Below, one piece after another: positions 45,623 to 54,090 of a stretch of 64,000 nucleotides of DNA. This DNA comes from Kitasatospora mediocidica KCTC 9733. GTDB taxonomy: Bacteria; Actinomycetota; Actinomycetes; Streptomycetales; Streptomycetaceae. The position numbers and the translations under genes are program-made. Under the pieces are notes generated by a model. The model saw only the letters and a program-made list of their open reading frames with translations. It did not search any database and had not been told where the DNA came from. The stretch's first letter is position 1, and each line of letters opens with the position of its first letter. The stretch spans positions 1 through 64,000 of the forward strand of contig NZ_JQLN01000001.1 of the NCBI RefSeq assembly GCF_000744225.1, in the 5' to 3' direction.

Positions 45623-45641
45623 TGTCATCCATCCGATGACA
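45623..45641. promoter_or_regulatory. perfect inverted repeat between hsp20 and its regulator (candidate operator)
   Basis: TGTCATC-CATCC-GATGACA, 7-bp arms with a 5-bp spacer. It is 57 bp upstream of the hsp20 ATG and about 30 bp upstream of the divergent gene's start. It does not match the HspR site (CTTGAGT-N7-ACTCAAG) or CIRCE. Confidence 0.65.
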
Positions 45642-45662
45642 ACTCCATGAGTCGCCCAGAGA

Positions 45663-46364
45663 GTGACACTGATGCCAGAGACACCCGCACCACCCCACAC
45701 CGGCGCCGCCGTGCCCGCCGAGCCGGTCTCCTTCCTCGCCGCCGCCGCGGCCCTGGCCGCCATCGACGACGCCGTCCGCACCGCCCAGACCCCCGACCCC
45801 TCACACCCGACCGACCCCCACACGGCCGACGGACCCGGACCGGCCCTGGCCGCCCTGATGCTGCTGCGCGAACTGCGCACCGAACTCGCCGGCTGGGAAG
45901 CAGGCCTGGTGGAGAGCGCCCGCGCCACCGGCGCCACCTGGGCCGACCTCGCCCAACCCATGGGCGTCGCCAGCCGCCAAGCCGCCGAGAACCGCTACCA
46001 GCGCCTGCGCCCCGCCCCCAGCACCCCGCAGGCCACCACGACAGGCGCCGAACGCGTCAAGGCCGTCCGCGACCGCCGCGCCGCCGAACGCACCGTCACC
46101 GCCTGGGCCCGCACCAACGCCGCCGACCTGCGCATCCTCGCCGCCCAGATCTCCGCCCTCACCGACCTCGCCCCCCAAGCCCGCCCGGCCCAGAACGCCC
46201 TGCACGCCGCCCTCGCCGCCGCCGACACCGCCGACCTCCTCACCCCCCTGACCGACATCCGCCCCCACCTCCCCACCGCCCACGGCGACCTCGCCACCCG
46301 CCTCGACGACCTCGCCCGCCACACCGACCAGCTCCGCCATGACAGCAACCGCCGACGCGCCTGA
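45663..46364 (+). CDS. probable Hsp18/Hsp20-linked transcriptional regulator
   Basis: About 230 residues; GTG 45663 or ATG 45672 are possible starts. A helix-turn-helix-like segment is at about residues 90-115 (GATWADLAQPMGVASRQAAE, then NRYQRLRP). The rest is long Ala-rich helices (DLRILAAQISALTDLA, DLATRLDDLARHTDQL). Proteins of this type sit beside small heat-shock genes in Streptomyces and are presumed to control them. The divergent arrangement and the inverted repeat in the shared promoter region support autoregulation. Functional assignment from context. Confidence 0.65.
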   Translation: MTLMPETPAPPHTGAAVPAEPVSFLAAAAALAAIDDAVRTAQTPDPSHPTDPHTADGPGPALAALMLLRELRTELAGWEAGLVESARATGATWADLAQPMGVASRQAAENRYQRLRPAPSTPQATTTGAERVKAVRDRRAAERTVTAWARTNAADLRILAAQISALTDLAPQARPAQNALHAALAAADTADLLTPLTDIRPHLPTAHGDLATRLDDLARHTDQLRHDSNRRRA

Positions 46365-46594
46365 CCCGACCCCCGACCACGACCGCTGGCACCACATCCA
46401 GGACCGGCTCACCGAAGCCCGGGCGCGTGCAGGCCGAGACCGATGAGGCCGTCACCTCCATCGACTCCTGCCTGACCCAGCTCGACACCCTGCGCCACCA
46501 CCTCGCCCGCCTCGCACACCCCGGCCCGGACAGCACACAGCGAACCCGGACAGCACACAGCAAAAGGGGTGACGGCATCGGCCCGCCGCTCTCC
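46339..46594 (+). pseudogene. small coiled-coil ORF overlapping the regulator, frameshifted
   Basis: ATG 46339 overlaps the end of the regulator gene. First frame MTATADAPDPTPDHDRWHHI then QDRLTEAR. At about 46,418 it shifts to RVQAETDEAVTSIDSCLTQL and DTLRHHLARLAHPG, a helix typical of short coiled-coil partner proteins. After the shift there is no stop before the WGG miniprotein, so it may be fused to it. Probable partner of the regulator; function unknown. Confidence 0.4.
46525..46561. repeat. 17-bp near-tandem repeat
   Basis: CCCGGACAGCACACAGC at 46,525-46,541 and again at 46,545-46,561, 3 bp apart. Immediately upstream of the 33-bp duplication. Confidence 0.7.
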
Positions 46595-46660
46595 AGTGAG
46601 CGCACAATGTCGATCTCCCCAGGAGGCAGTGAGCGCATGATGCCGATCTCCCCAGGAGGA
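46595..46660 (+). repeat. 33-bp tandem duplication containing a ribosome-binding site
   Basis: Two back-to-back 33-bp units (46,595-46,627 and 46,628-46,660), each starting AGTGAGCGCA and ending CTCCCCAGGAGG plus one base, differing at a few positions. Each includes an ATG and an AGGAGG. 33 bp keeps frame, so if translated it adds an 11-residue unit (SERxMxISPGG); if not, it duplicates the leader of the next gene. Confidence 0.75.
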
Positions 46661-46663
46661 TCC

Positions 46664-46834
46664 ATGCCGAACAGGACACCCACCAGCGCCGACACCGTCG
46701 GGTTGAACGACAGCACGTGGGGCGGCCTGACGAACGACACCGTCTGGGGCGGTGTCAGCGACATCACCTGGGGTGGCTTCACCTCGACGAGCGCATCCGG
46801 CTGGGGCCGCAGCACGGACAGCGGCTGGAACTGA
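46664..46834 (+). CDS. 56-residue WGG-repeat miniprotein
   Basis: ATG 46664 with AGGAGGA just upstream. Internal repeats: LNDSTWGG, TNDTVWGG, VSDITWGG, then ASGWGRSTDSGWN. This is three copies of an (N/S)-D-x-(T/V)-W-G-G unit in a Ser/Thr/Gly-rich chain, with no membrane segment and no Cys. Low complexity, but the strict spacing (8-9 residues) and a strong ribosome site suggest a real product: a structural peptide, a secreted repeat, or a modified-peptide precursor. No maturation enzymes are adjacent. Not recognised. Confidence 0.5.
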   Translation: MPNRTPTSADTVGLNDSTWGGLTNDTVWGGVSDITWGGFTSTSASGWGRSTDSGWN

Positions 46835-47066
46835 CCGCCGCGGTCACTGCCCGTCCGGGGCCGTCGCCGCTCGCTCAGGCGACGGCCCAGCGTCGGCAGC
46901 AACTGTCCTGGTGTGTGCGGACGGGACGTGCGGTCGGCCCTATCTCCGGTGCGTGCGCCGACCCGAGGCCCAGTCGGACGGGGCGCACCGTCACTGCGGG
47001 ATCCGGGACACTCGGTGCGGCACCCGGCACCTGGCGGGCCGTCACCTCAGCCGTCGGAGGAATCCC

Positions 47067-47745
47067 GTGCAGCACCCGGCCAGCGTCGTCCTGGCCGCCA
47101 CCGCCGTCCTACTCGCGGCCGCGTGCGGCCCCACGGCCAGTGGACACCCCGGCCCGTCGCAGCGCGCCGCACCGCCGGCCTCACCCGCAGGGGCGGTGCC
47201 CGTCGGTGCCGGCCCGCAGAGCACGTACACCGCGCAGCCCCAGCCCGGCCCGGGCAGCTGTCACTACCGCCACACCCCCGCCGGGCAGCCCCTGCCCGCC
47301 CCCGCGAGCACCCCCGGCGCGAGCAGCCCCGCCGTCACCCCGGCCAATCCGGCGAGCACCGTCAGCCGGCCGGGCGGCCACACCTCCACCGTCCGGCCGA
47401 CCACGAACATCACGAACATCACGAACAAGGAGAAGACCGCCAACGCCGCCTCCCACAGCTACACCGGGCCGATGGGCGACGCCGAGCACGACCACCTGAT
47501 CAGCCTGCAGCTCGGCGGCGACCCCAACCGATCCGCGGAACGTGTGAGTGGAGCCGCCCTCCCCCCGGGCACCAGCCCGGCAAGGGCCCCAACAATCCCA
47601 AGGACGCGGTGGAGACCCACCTGCACACCGCCCTCTGCAAGGGCACCGTCACCTCGCCGCCACCCAGCAGGCCATCGCCACCGACTGGACCACCGCCGAA
47701 GCCGTCCTCGGCATCAAGGACACCAGCTCCAGCAACCCCGACGAC
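47067..47745 (+). pseudogene. lipoprotein with HNH/endonuclease-like C-terminal fold, frameshifted
   Basis: GTG 47067 after GGAGG. Lipoprotein signal with lipobox (VLAATAVLLAAACGPT), Pro/Ser-rich linker, then HSYTGPMGDAEHDHLISLQL and GGDPN, resembling the His-containing start of a beta-beta-alpha nuclease fold. Reading then continues only after shifts near 47,535-47,555 (PGHQPGKGPNNPKDAVETHL, HTALCKGTVT) and 47,650 (ATQQAIATDWTTAEAVLGIK). Similar small secreted proteins occur in Streptomyces; activity unproven. The two indels break it. A tRNA gene lies directly downstream on the other strand. Confidence 0.5.
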
Positions 47746-47778
47746 TCCGACCGACCCGCCGCGGATCCTCATCACCGG

Positions 47779-47870
47779 CGGAGAAGGCAGGATTCGAACC
47801 TGCGTGGGCCTCAAGGACCCGACCGGGACCAGAGCCCCGGCCCCCGATCAACCACTCCGGGCACCTCTCC
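47779..47870 (-). tRNA. atypical class II (Ser-type) tRNA with enlarged anticodon arm
   Basis: Reads 5'-GGAGAGG at 47,870 and folds completely: acceptor GGAGAGG/CTTCTCC with discriminator G; D stem CCCG/CGGG; T arm GCAGG-TTCGAAT-CCTGC; long variable arm GGGTC-CTTGA-GGCCC. The anticodon arm is CCGGG-GCTCTGGT-CCCGG, i.e. an 8-nt loop (or a 6-7-bp stem with a smaller loop). With one G removed the loop would be CTCTGGT. Class II shape plus G73 resembles tRNA-Ser, but the anticodon cannot be assigned. CCA is not encoded (CCG follows), as usual in actinobacteria. Confidence 0.75.
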
Positions 47871-47958
47871 CAGCTCGGCCGGACCCCGAACTCCCGGGCC
47901 CGTCCTCACACCCATGACTATCCGCCACCGCCCTGACCGCTCACTGATCGGACGCTGA

Positions 47959-47983
47959 TACCGCTCCCGAAACAGGAGCGGTA
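47959..47983. terminator. short hairpin upstream of the tRNA
   Basis: TACCGCTCC (47,959-47,967) and GGAGCGGTA (47,975-47,983), perfect 9-bp stem with a 7-nt loop. Could end transcription of the plus-strand genes or the minus-strand remnant. Confidence 0.5.
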
Positions 47984-48015
47984 GCGCGCACAGCGGTCAC
48001 CGGCCCAGTGGCCCG

Positions 48016-48142
48016 TCAGGCGTCGAGCAGGTCCTGTTCGACACCACCCAACAGCACCTTCACCCTCTCCCGGCCCTCCTCATCGCGGCGCACCACGACC
48101 TGGACCTGCGGTACCGCGGTGCGCAGCGGTCCTTCGACGTGC
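48016..48142 (-). pseudogene. C-terminal fragment of an unidentified gene
   Basis: About 40 residues ending at TGA 48,016: VEGPLRTAVPQVQVVVRRDE and REKVLLGG-like VKVLLGGVEQDLLDA. Protein-like codon use, but it begins abruptly where the 350-bp direct repeat starts, so the repeat's insertion or a deletion removed the rest. Confidence 0.45.
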
Positions 48143-48488
48143 CCGAGGCGGGAAACGGAAGACTCCCGTTCGACGGCAACCCTCAAGATCGGAGCGATAA
48201 CAGCACTTCGAACACTGCGGTCGAGGCTGTGCTACTGCGCGGCCTCGGACCCCCGCGCCAACCGTGTGCTTCCGCCGCCGCCACCTTCGGCGGTGACCAG
48301 CAGCAAGGTGGCGCCGGGGACATGCCGATCGGGCGGCTCCCCCGGGTTTCCCGCGCAGTTGGCATGACCACCTACGGCGCACGGCGGGCGCAGCGCAGCG
48401 GGGAAGGGACGCCCCGGACGGCGGCCGGCTCCGAAGCGCGATGGTGACGGTCAAGGCCGGCGCCTGGGCGGTGTGTCGCGGAGCTGGT
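48142..48488 (+). repeat. 350-bp direct repeat, copy 1
   Basis: Nearly identical to 52,010-52,365, from CCCGAGGCGGGAAACGGAAG to GTGTCGCGGAGCTGGT. Differs by a few substitutions, a 1-bp indel and the number of GCGCA units (two here, four in copy 2). No coherent gene inside. The right end overlaps 15-20 bp of an IS701-like transposase fragment. Confidence 0.8.
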
Positions 48489-48860
48489 TGGCGCTCACCC
48501 CCGGTGGCGTCGTCCTGCGGGCCGGGACGACCGCATCGAGCACCGCCGTCCACGAGGTGCGGCCGGACTCCAGCGCGGCCACGAAGGAGTACGGCCGGCC
48601 CGGGATGAACTGCGATGTGCTCTTCGCACGCCCGCAGACGTGGCAGAAGAGCCGCTCGGCGCTGGTCGGCGCGTCCGAGCGCAGCCACGGGCTGACGTCC
48701 ACCGCGAGCACGATCCGTCCGTCGGCCGCTCCGGGAAGAGGCAGGCCGGACAACTCGGCGCAAAGTCGGTCCACTTCGATCCGGCCACGGTTCAATCCGT
48801 CGCAGAGCGCACCGTGCCCGCGCCGGTGCCCAGACGTCAGCGTCAGGTCAAGCCGAGGTC
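48480..48860 (-). pseudogene. IS701-like transposase fragment
   Basis: About 125 residues homologous to the element at 16.7-17.6 kb: LDLTLTSGHRRGHGALCDGL, DGRIVLAVDVSPWLRSDAPT and RAKSTSQFIPGRPYSFVAAL, ending at SANQLRD where copy 1 of the 350-bp repeat begins. Only the middle of the protein is left, so it is inactive. Confidence 0.7.
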
Positions 48861-48979
48861 CCGGAATGCCTTGCCGTCCTGCCGGTAGCAGCGCAATGCC
48901 ACCCGGCCGCCGGCGCCGTCCAGCAGTCCGTGCCGGCTCCCGCGCCCGCCGGTGGGAAGTGACGCGCGGCGCCCGCCTC

Positions 48980-50453
48980 CGCTCACCTGGCCGCCGCCAG
49001 CGGATCGGTAAAACCCGCGGGTGACCGGTGAACACCTCGGCCATGAAGGCCTCGACCGGGAAGCCGTCCGCGTGTGCGAGCAACACCTCCACGTCCAGGC
49101 TTCGAAAGGGCTCCAGGTAGACGTCCTTCGTCGGCTCGACCGCGCTGTGGCCAAGCATCGTCTGCACCAGGTGCCAGCTGACACCGAACTGCTCACGGAA
49201 GTCGCGCCGCTCACCGTCCGTCGGATGACCCAGCCGCGCGGCGAGCAGCAGCTTCCCGACCGTGTACCACTTCAGGGCCGGAGAGTGCCGGAGCATGTGG
49301 ACGGTGCAGGTGAGTTCTCCGGGCCCAGTGCCTGGAACCGCTCGTTCGCGGTGTCGAAGGTATGCTCCCAGCCCCTCCCGTCGCGCGGCAGGTCGTCCTC
49401 GTTCAGCCAGAGCGTCACCGGCTCCAAGCCCTCTTCGGTGCGGCGGAACAGGCGAAGCCGGTTCCTGGGGCCGACCTCGTTCCAGAGCTTCTTCTCGGCG
49501 CCGCCGCGCACCCCCTGAACGGTGACCGCCTTGGTGCCGTGAAGTGCGAGGACCAGCCGCCGCCCGTCGGGCTTCTCGTAGCGGCCGGCCGCTTGGGCCC
49601 GGCGGACCGCAGCCGCGCGGGCCCTCCACGCAGGACCGCACGCCCTTCATCGCCGAGCGCGGCGTCCAGGACGGATGCCCGTAGCCACCCTTGGCGCAGG
49701 CGTCCGCCAGTCGGCCGGTGACGTAGCCGCGACGCCGGCCGTAGGCGGGCAGCTCCGGCAGCTCCGGCAGCTCCGGCAGCACCACGCTCGCCCACCCCGA
49801 GACCCGCAGCCCGTTGCCGTACAGGCCGTCACAGAACGCTTCGTCGCGCCGGTCGTTGCGTCCGCGCCACCACAGGTCCGGCCGCCCCGACAGGTCCATC
49901 CCTCGGATGCCCAGGTCGAGCCGGCGCCGGTAGCCGCCCGGGTCGAGCCACTTCACGTCAGCCGAGCGCACCGCCCTCGGGGCGTCGAAGTCATCGAACG
50001 GGTTGGCGATGCCGTAGCGGCGCATCCACGTGTAGAACTTCTTCAACGCCGCCAGGCCCCGGGAGAACGAGCTGGTCTGCACCGATTCATCGTTCTCGGG
50101 GTCGGTGACGCGCCAGAACAGGAACTCCTCCGCGTCGTCCTCGGTCGCGTCCCACCGGTTCACGCCAGGACGAGCAGGAGATTCAGCCACACCCCGACCG
50201 AATAGGTGTCGTCCCGCTGCGAGCGTTCCTTGAGGTTGCGCCACTTCGCCGACCCGAGGCAGGCGTTTACCCGCAGGTCCGTCCGTCCGTCCGGGCCGAG
50301 CAGAAACCGTTGGCCGTCTCGAACGCCCCGGGCCTTCGCCCAGGAGCTCAGATCCAGCGCGAACCCGGACAACAGCACGGCAAGCTCACCGAAAGACCGG
50401 GCAAGGTTGAACCGGTGGACCTGCCGGCATGGCGAGTCGTCCGTGGCCACCAT
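48980..50453 (-). pseudogene. tyrosine recombinase (site-specific integrase), frameshifted
   Basis: ATG 50453. N-terminal core-binding part (RFNLARSFGELAVLLSGFAL; RVNACLGSAKWRNLKERSQR), then a shift near 50,165 to RWDATEDDAEEFLFWRVTDP and LAALKKFYTWMRRYGIANPF. Frame changes near 49,640 and 49,330 surround a middle portion (KKLWNEVGPRNRLRLFRRTE; WLNEDDLPRDGRGWEHTFDT). The C-terminus has the catalytic HMLRHS (H-x-x-R) and LGHSAVEPTKDVYLEPF with the nucleophilic Tyr. Such enzymes integrate or resolve mobile DNA. Three frameshifts make it a relic. The exact 3' end is blurred by the neighbouring IS fragment. Confidence 0.65.
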
Positions 50454-50665
50454 CACGGAGGCGCAACGACCCCTTGCAACAACAGTCACCGGTGCCACCC
50501 GAAACGGTTCGGGGCAGGACATGGTGAAGGCATGCCAAGGGGTGGGGCCCGCCCCGGCAGCGGGCCTCACCCCTTGCGGCAGACTGTGGGTTCTACCGGC
50601 GAGTGGCGTTGCCCCGGACCAGCGGCGTCAGTCGTTGCGGTGCCGCCAGGTCCTGGGGCAGCCCC

Positions 50666-50938
50666 TCAGTGCCATCCGAGGGAGAAACGACCTGCCGACA
50701 GCGAGACCTCCTCGATGGCGACTTCGTTGCTGCTGGCATCGAAGTCGGGGGCAGCGAGCTTGGTCGGGAACGCGTTGCGAACGCTCCAGGTGAGGAACAG
50801 AGCAGTGCCGGCGTCGTCGGTGAGGCTGATCGAAATGTCGCGCTTGCCGATGCGAGAGTCATCAGCGGGGTCCAGCCACGCGGCGAGCCCGGGCTGGTCC
50901 TGGAGAGCACCGTCCGCGAGCGTGATCACGGAAGGCAT
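50666..50938 (-). pseudogene. phage-tail/contractile injection tube protein (gp19-like), N-terminus missing
   Basis: 90 residues: VITLADGALQDQPGLAAWLD, then RDISISLTDDAGTALFLTWS, VRNAFPTKLAAPDFDASSNE and VAIEEVSLSAGRF. The 'NAFPTK...D.DASSNEVAIEE' block is the hallmark of the gp19/Afp1 tail-tube family, which normally has about 145 residues. The first 50-60 residues are absent in frame, though weakly similar text (TLPGGLL) precedes the ATG. Forms stacked hexameric rings inside contractile sheaths. A sheath gene is found 11 kb away, but not an operon. Confidence 0.6.
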
Positions 50939-51172
50939 CCGTAGAAGTCCTCCCGGAAGTGTGACGCTTCAGCGAACAGCTCCCGCTGGACATCCCAGTA
51001 CAGCAGACTCATCCCCCACGGCCTTCGTCGAGTTCAGGTGCATCCTTGGTCGGAGCACATGGTCAGACGAGGGCCGTGTCCGCGTCCGGCGAACTCCCGG
51101 ATGAGTGAACTCGTTCGAGAAGCGCGCGTGATCGCGACACCATGGGCCGCGTGATGACGAACCGAAAGGTCC

Positions 51173-51568
51173 ATGCCGCGTAGACGGCCGACGGACGTCC
51201 GGGCCAGCTTCCCCCTGCACCGGACACAGGCTTCGAGACCCGCGATCGACGGTGTCTCCTCACGGGCACTCTCCGAGGTAGCCCGCCTCGAACGCACCCG
51301 GAACTACCTGCAACCAGGGGATGTCACCGTCGCTGTGCGCCTGTGGCGGGACTACGTTCGCCGCTCCAAGCGGCAGCAGTGGCACGACTACGAGTGGGGC
51401 AACGTGCACTGGTACTGCTGCGGCAACCCCTTGGAGGCGCGCGCCCTCCTCGACAAGGTGATGAACGCGATGTCACTTCGGGGCGCCCGCGAACTCCGGA
51501 AGATCATCAACAGGCTTGACGCCGCCTACAGCATCCCCCTGTCGCCGCATGACGGCAAAGGAGGATAA
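51173..51568 (+). CDS. conserved hypothetical protein
   Basis: About 131 residues if started at ATG-like 51173; a shorter GTG start inside is possible because the first 30 residues are not protein-like. The C-terminal 90 residues look conserved and aromatic (LWRDYVRRSKRQQWHDYEWG, VHWYCCGNPLEARALLDKVM) and end with a helical pair (RGARELRKIINRLDAAYSIP). No motif known. Convergent with the VOC gene, 14 bp between stops. Confidence 0.5.
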   Translation: MPRRRPTDVRASFPLHRTQASRPAIDGVSSRALSEVARLERTRNYLQPGDVTVAVRLWRDYVRRSKRQQWHDYEWGNVHWYCCGNPLEARALLDKVMNAMSLRGARELRKIINRLDAAYSIPLSPHDGKGG

Positions 51569-51581
51569 AGCACAAGCTCAC

Positions 51582-51983
51582 TTAGGACCACACCAGCCCA
51601 TCGTCGGTCCAAGCGACCCCTTTGTGCCGGCACAAGCAGAAGGGATGACCGGCCGGGTCGGTGTAGACCTGCCAGCCGTAGCCCTCGGGGTCGATGAAGT
51701 CCTTCTGCAGTTTCGCGCCGAGTTTGACGACGCGGCGCTGTTCGGGCTCGATTTCGTCCACTTCGAAGTCGAGGTGGTACTGCTTGGGGTGTTCGTCGTC
51801 GGGCCAGGTTGGAGGGCGGTAGTTCTCCACTAGCTGGAAGGCCAGGTCGACCTCACCGAAGGTAACGCCGGCCCAGCTGTCGTTGCTTCCCTCCATGATG
51901 GCGCGGCCTGTCACCTCGGAGTAGAAGGCTGCCAGCTTCATCGGATCCGGGCAGTCGATGATGAAACCCAAGATTCTTAGCAT
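51582..51983 (-). CDS. VOC (glyoxalase/bleomycin-resistance) family protein
   Basis: 133 residues from ATG 51983. Single VOC module pair: GFIIDCPDPMKLAAFYSEVT (beta-alpha with metal-side residues), WAGVTFGEVDLAFQLVENYR, then KQYHLDFEVDEIEPEQRRVV (HLDFEV, metal His) and FIDPEGYGWQVYTDPAGHPF. Typical length. Could be a lyase, dioxygenase or drug-binding protein; substrate not predictable. Its start is 27 bp from the end of copy 2 of the 350-bp repeat, so its native promoter may have been replaced. Confidence 0.85.
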   Translation of the reverse strand: MLRILGFIIDCPDPMKLAAFYSEVTGRAIMEGSNDSWAGVTFGEVDLAFQLVENYRPPTWPDDEHPKQYHLDFEVDEIEPEQRRVVKLGAKLQKDFIDPEGYGWQVYTDPAGHPFCLCRHKGVAWTDDGLVWS

Positions 51984-52009
51984 CAGGTAATCCTGCCAGC
52001 CATCTACCC

Positions 52010-52365
52010 CCCGAGGCGGGAAACGGAAGACTCCCGTTCGACGGCAACCCTCAAGATCGGAGCGATAACAGCACTTCGAACACTGCGGTCGAGGCTGTGC
52101 TACTGCGCGGCCTCGGACCCCCGCGCCAACCGTGTGCTTCCGCCGCCGCCACCTGCGGCGGTGACCAGCAGCAAGGTGGCGCCGGGGACATGCCGATCGG
52201 GCGGCTCCCCCGGGCTTCCCGGCAGTTGGCATGACCACCTACGTCGCACGGCGGGCGCAGCGCAGCGCAGCGCAGCGGGGAAGGGACGCCCCAGACGGCG
52301 GCCGGCTCCGAAGCGCGATGGTGACGGTCAAGGCCGGCGCCCGGGCGGTGTGTCGCGGAGCTGGT
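52010..52365 (+). repeat. 350-bp direct repeat, copy 2
   Basis: See 48,142-48,488. Here four GCGCA units (about 52,256-52,275). It lies between the VOC gene and the 3' side of the NAD(P)H-binding gene. Confidence 0.8.
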
Positions 52366-52475
52366 GCTGAAGGGTGGCAACCCGAAGGCCACGAGTGTTC
52401 GATATGCACTCGCAGTCACCGGGCACTCGCCTCCTGTCCCGAACGGTCGACGACCAGTCATCGACACCCGAGCTT

Positions 52476-53108
52476 CTAGTAACCGACGGTGAAGTGCCGG
52501 TCCTCGCGTGGGTCCTCGAGTTCGTCCAGCACGGCCACGGCGAGGTCCTCAGCCGAGATGCGGGACGCGCCGTCGGCGCTGGTGAGGAGGGTGGTGGTGC
52601 CGCGTCGGTAGATTCCGGTGCGAGGTCCGGGTTCGAGGACGGCGGGTGGGCTGAGATAGACCCAGTCGGCCGGGTGTGCTCGGCAGGCGTCCAGTTGTGC
52701 GGCGCTGGCGGCGGCGACGGTGCGCCATTCCTGCGGCACGTACTCCGGGCTGTCGAGGACGAGCAGGTCGGGGCGTCCCGGGAGCTGCAGGGGAGCGGCG
52801 CCGCCGACAACCAGGATGCGCGTTTGGGCCGTTGCGGCCGCGTCGAGCAGCATCGTCGTCGTCGCGGCGACGGTGCGCTCGTGCCCAGGGGCGGGACGGG
52901 TGGCGGTCACGATCACATCGACGCCGGTGAACAGATCGCTCAGGCGGGCGGGATCGTCCGCGTCGCCCTCGACGGCGGTCACTGCCGGTGGCAGGGTGGT
53001 CGGCCGCCCGCGCCGGAATATCGCGAGGAGGTCATGGCCCCTGGTGGCGGCTTCGTTGACGACGCGTGAGCCGACCATGCCTGCGGCTCCTATGACGGCG
53101 ATCTTCAT
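52476..53108 (-). CDS. NAD(P)H-binding atypical short-chain dehydrogenase
   Basis: 210 residues from ATG 53108. Rossmann glycine motif at residues 7-13 (VIGAAGMVGSRV, GxxGxxG), AIFRRGRP for NADP selection, VEGDADDPARLSDLFTGVDV and the mid-chain RILVVGGAAPLQLPG. C-terminal ISAEDLAVAVLDEL. Short relatives bind NAD(P)H and act as reductases or regulators. The ATG overlaps the stop of the transporter gene (ATGA), so the two are coupled. Confidence 0.85.
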   Translation of the reverse strand: MKIAVIGAAGMVGSRVVNEAATRGHDLLAIFRRGRPTTLPPAVTAVEGDADDPARLSDLFTGVDVIVTATRPAPGHERTVAATTTMLLDAAATAQTRILVVGGAAPLQLPGRPDLLVLDSPEYVPQEWRTVAAASAAQLDACRAHPADWVYLSPPAVLEPGPRTGIYRRGTTTLLTSADGASRISAEDLAVAVLDELEDPREDRHFTVGY

Positions 53109-54028
53109 CGAGGTGTCCTATCCGGTGCGGGTGCGGGTGCGGGTGCGGGCGAGGGTGCGGGTGCGGCAGGGGTGGGCGAAGGGAGCTGTCCCGCGACGAT
53201 CGCGGCCAGTGCGAGCCCGAACCCCACGAGCTGGATCGGGCCGAGTGTCTGGCCGAGTACCACGGCGCCGAGCACCGCGGCGACCAGCGGCGAGAGCAGG
53301 CCGAGTACGGCGACCGAGGTGACCGGCAGGCTGGTGATGCCCTGGAACCAGAGGATGTAGGTGATCAGACCACCGACCAAGCCCAGCCAGAGGTAGCCGA
53401 GGACGGCGGTCGGCTGGATCGCGGGAGGTGGTCCCTCGGCAAGCAAGGTGACGGGCAGCAGGAAGAGACCTCCTGCGGTGAGCTGCCAGCCGGTGAAGGC
53501 CATGGGACTGACCCCGGTAGGGCGTCCCCAGCGCTTGGTGAGCGTCACGCCCAGGGCCATCGTGGCCGCGCCGGCCAGGCCGGCCGCGATCCCGACGGTG
53601 TCGAGGGCCGCATTCGGCCCGATCACCACCAGGCCGACGCCGGCGACGCCTGTGACGCCCCAGAAGAGACGCCGGGCGGACAGGCGCTCGTGAAGCACGG
53701 GGACGGCCAGCACGACGACGAGGAGCGGCTGGGCCGCCGCCAGGGTTGCGGCCACGCCTCCCGGCAGACGTTCGGCCGCGGTGAAGAGCAGCGGGAGGAA
53801 GAGTCCGATGTTCAGCACGCCGAGCGTCGCGGCCTTCCCCCACCAGGCTCCACACGGCAGCGTCCGGGTGATCGCCAGCGCGATCAGGCCGGCGGGCAAC
53901 GCCCGCAGGAGCCCTGCGAAGAGGGGGTGTCCCTGCGGGAGAAGCTGGGTGGTGACGACATAGGTCGTGCCCCACACCAAGGGAGCGAGCGCCGTCAGGG
54001 CGGTGCGTGGCAGGTTTCCTCTGGTCAT
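53105..54028 (-). CDS. EamA-family (DMT) drug/metabolite exporter
   Basis: About 307 residues from ATG 54028 (frame extends to 54,043). Ten hydrophobic helices in two EamA repeats: LAPLVWGTTYVVTTQLLPQG, LPAGLIALAITRTL, LLVVVLAVPVLHERLSARRL in the first; GLAGAATMALGVTLTKRWGR, LGYLWLGLVGGLITYILWFQ, LLSPLVAAVLGAVVLGQTL in the second. Ends in a Pro/Ala tail with an APAPAP repeat. Inner-membrane exporter of small metabolites. Divergent from a LysR regulator gene. Confidence 0.88.
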   Translation of the reverse strand: MTRGNLPRTALTALAPLVWGTTYVVTTQLLPQGHPLFAGLLRALPAGLIALAITRTLPCGAWWGKAATLGVLNIGLFLPLLFTAAERLPGGVAATLAAAQPLLVVVLAVPVLHERLSARRLFWGVTGVAGVGLVVIGPNAALDTVGIAAGLAGAATMALGVTLTKRWGRPTGVSPMAFTGWQLTAGGLFLLPVTLLAEGPPPAIQPTAVLGYLWLGLVGGLITYILWFQGITSLPVTSVAVLGLLSPLVAAVLGAVVLGQTLGPIQLVGFGLALAAIVAGQLPSPTPAAPAPSPAPAPAPAPDRTPR

Positions 54029-54051
54029 GCCTCGAAGTCTCACCTGGCAGC

Positions 54052-54090
54052 GATCGATGAGTCCAACACATGCTTGTCACTTCATCGATC
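54052..54090. promoter_or_regulatory. inverted repeat between EamA and LysR genes (candidate LysR operator)
   Basis: GATCGATGA (54,052-54,060) and TCATCGATC (54,082-54,090) with 21 bp between. It lies centrally in the 82-bp divergent promoter region and contains T-N11-A-type symmetry. Confidence 0.55.
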
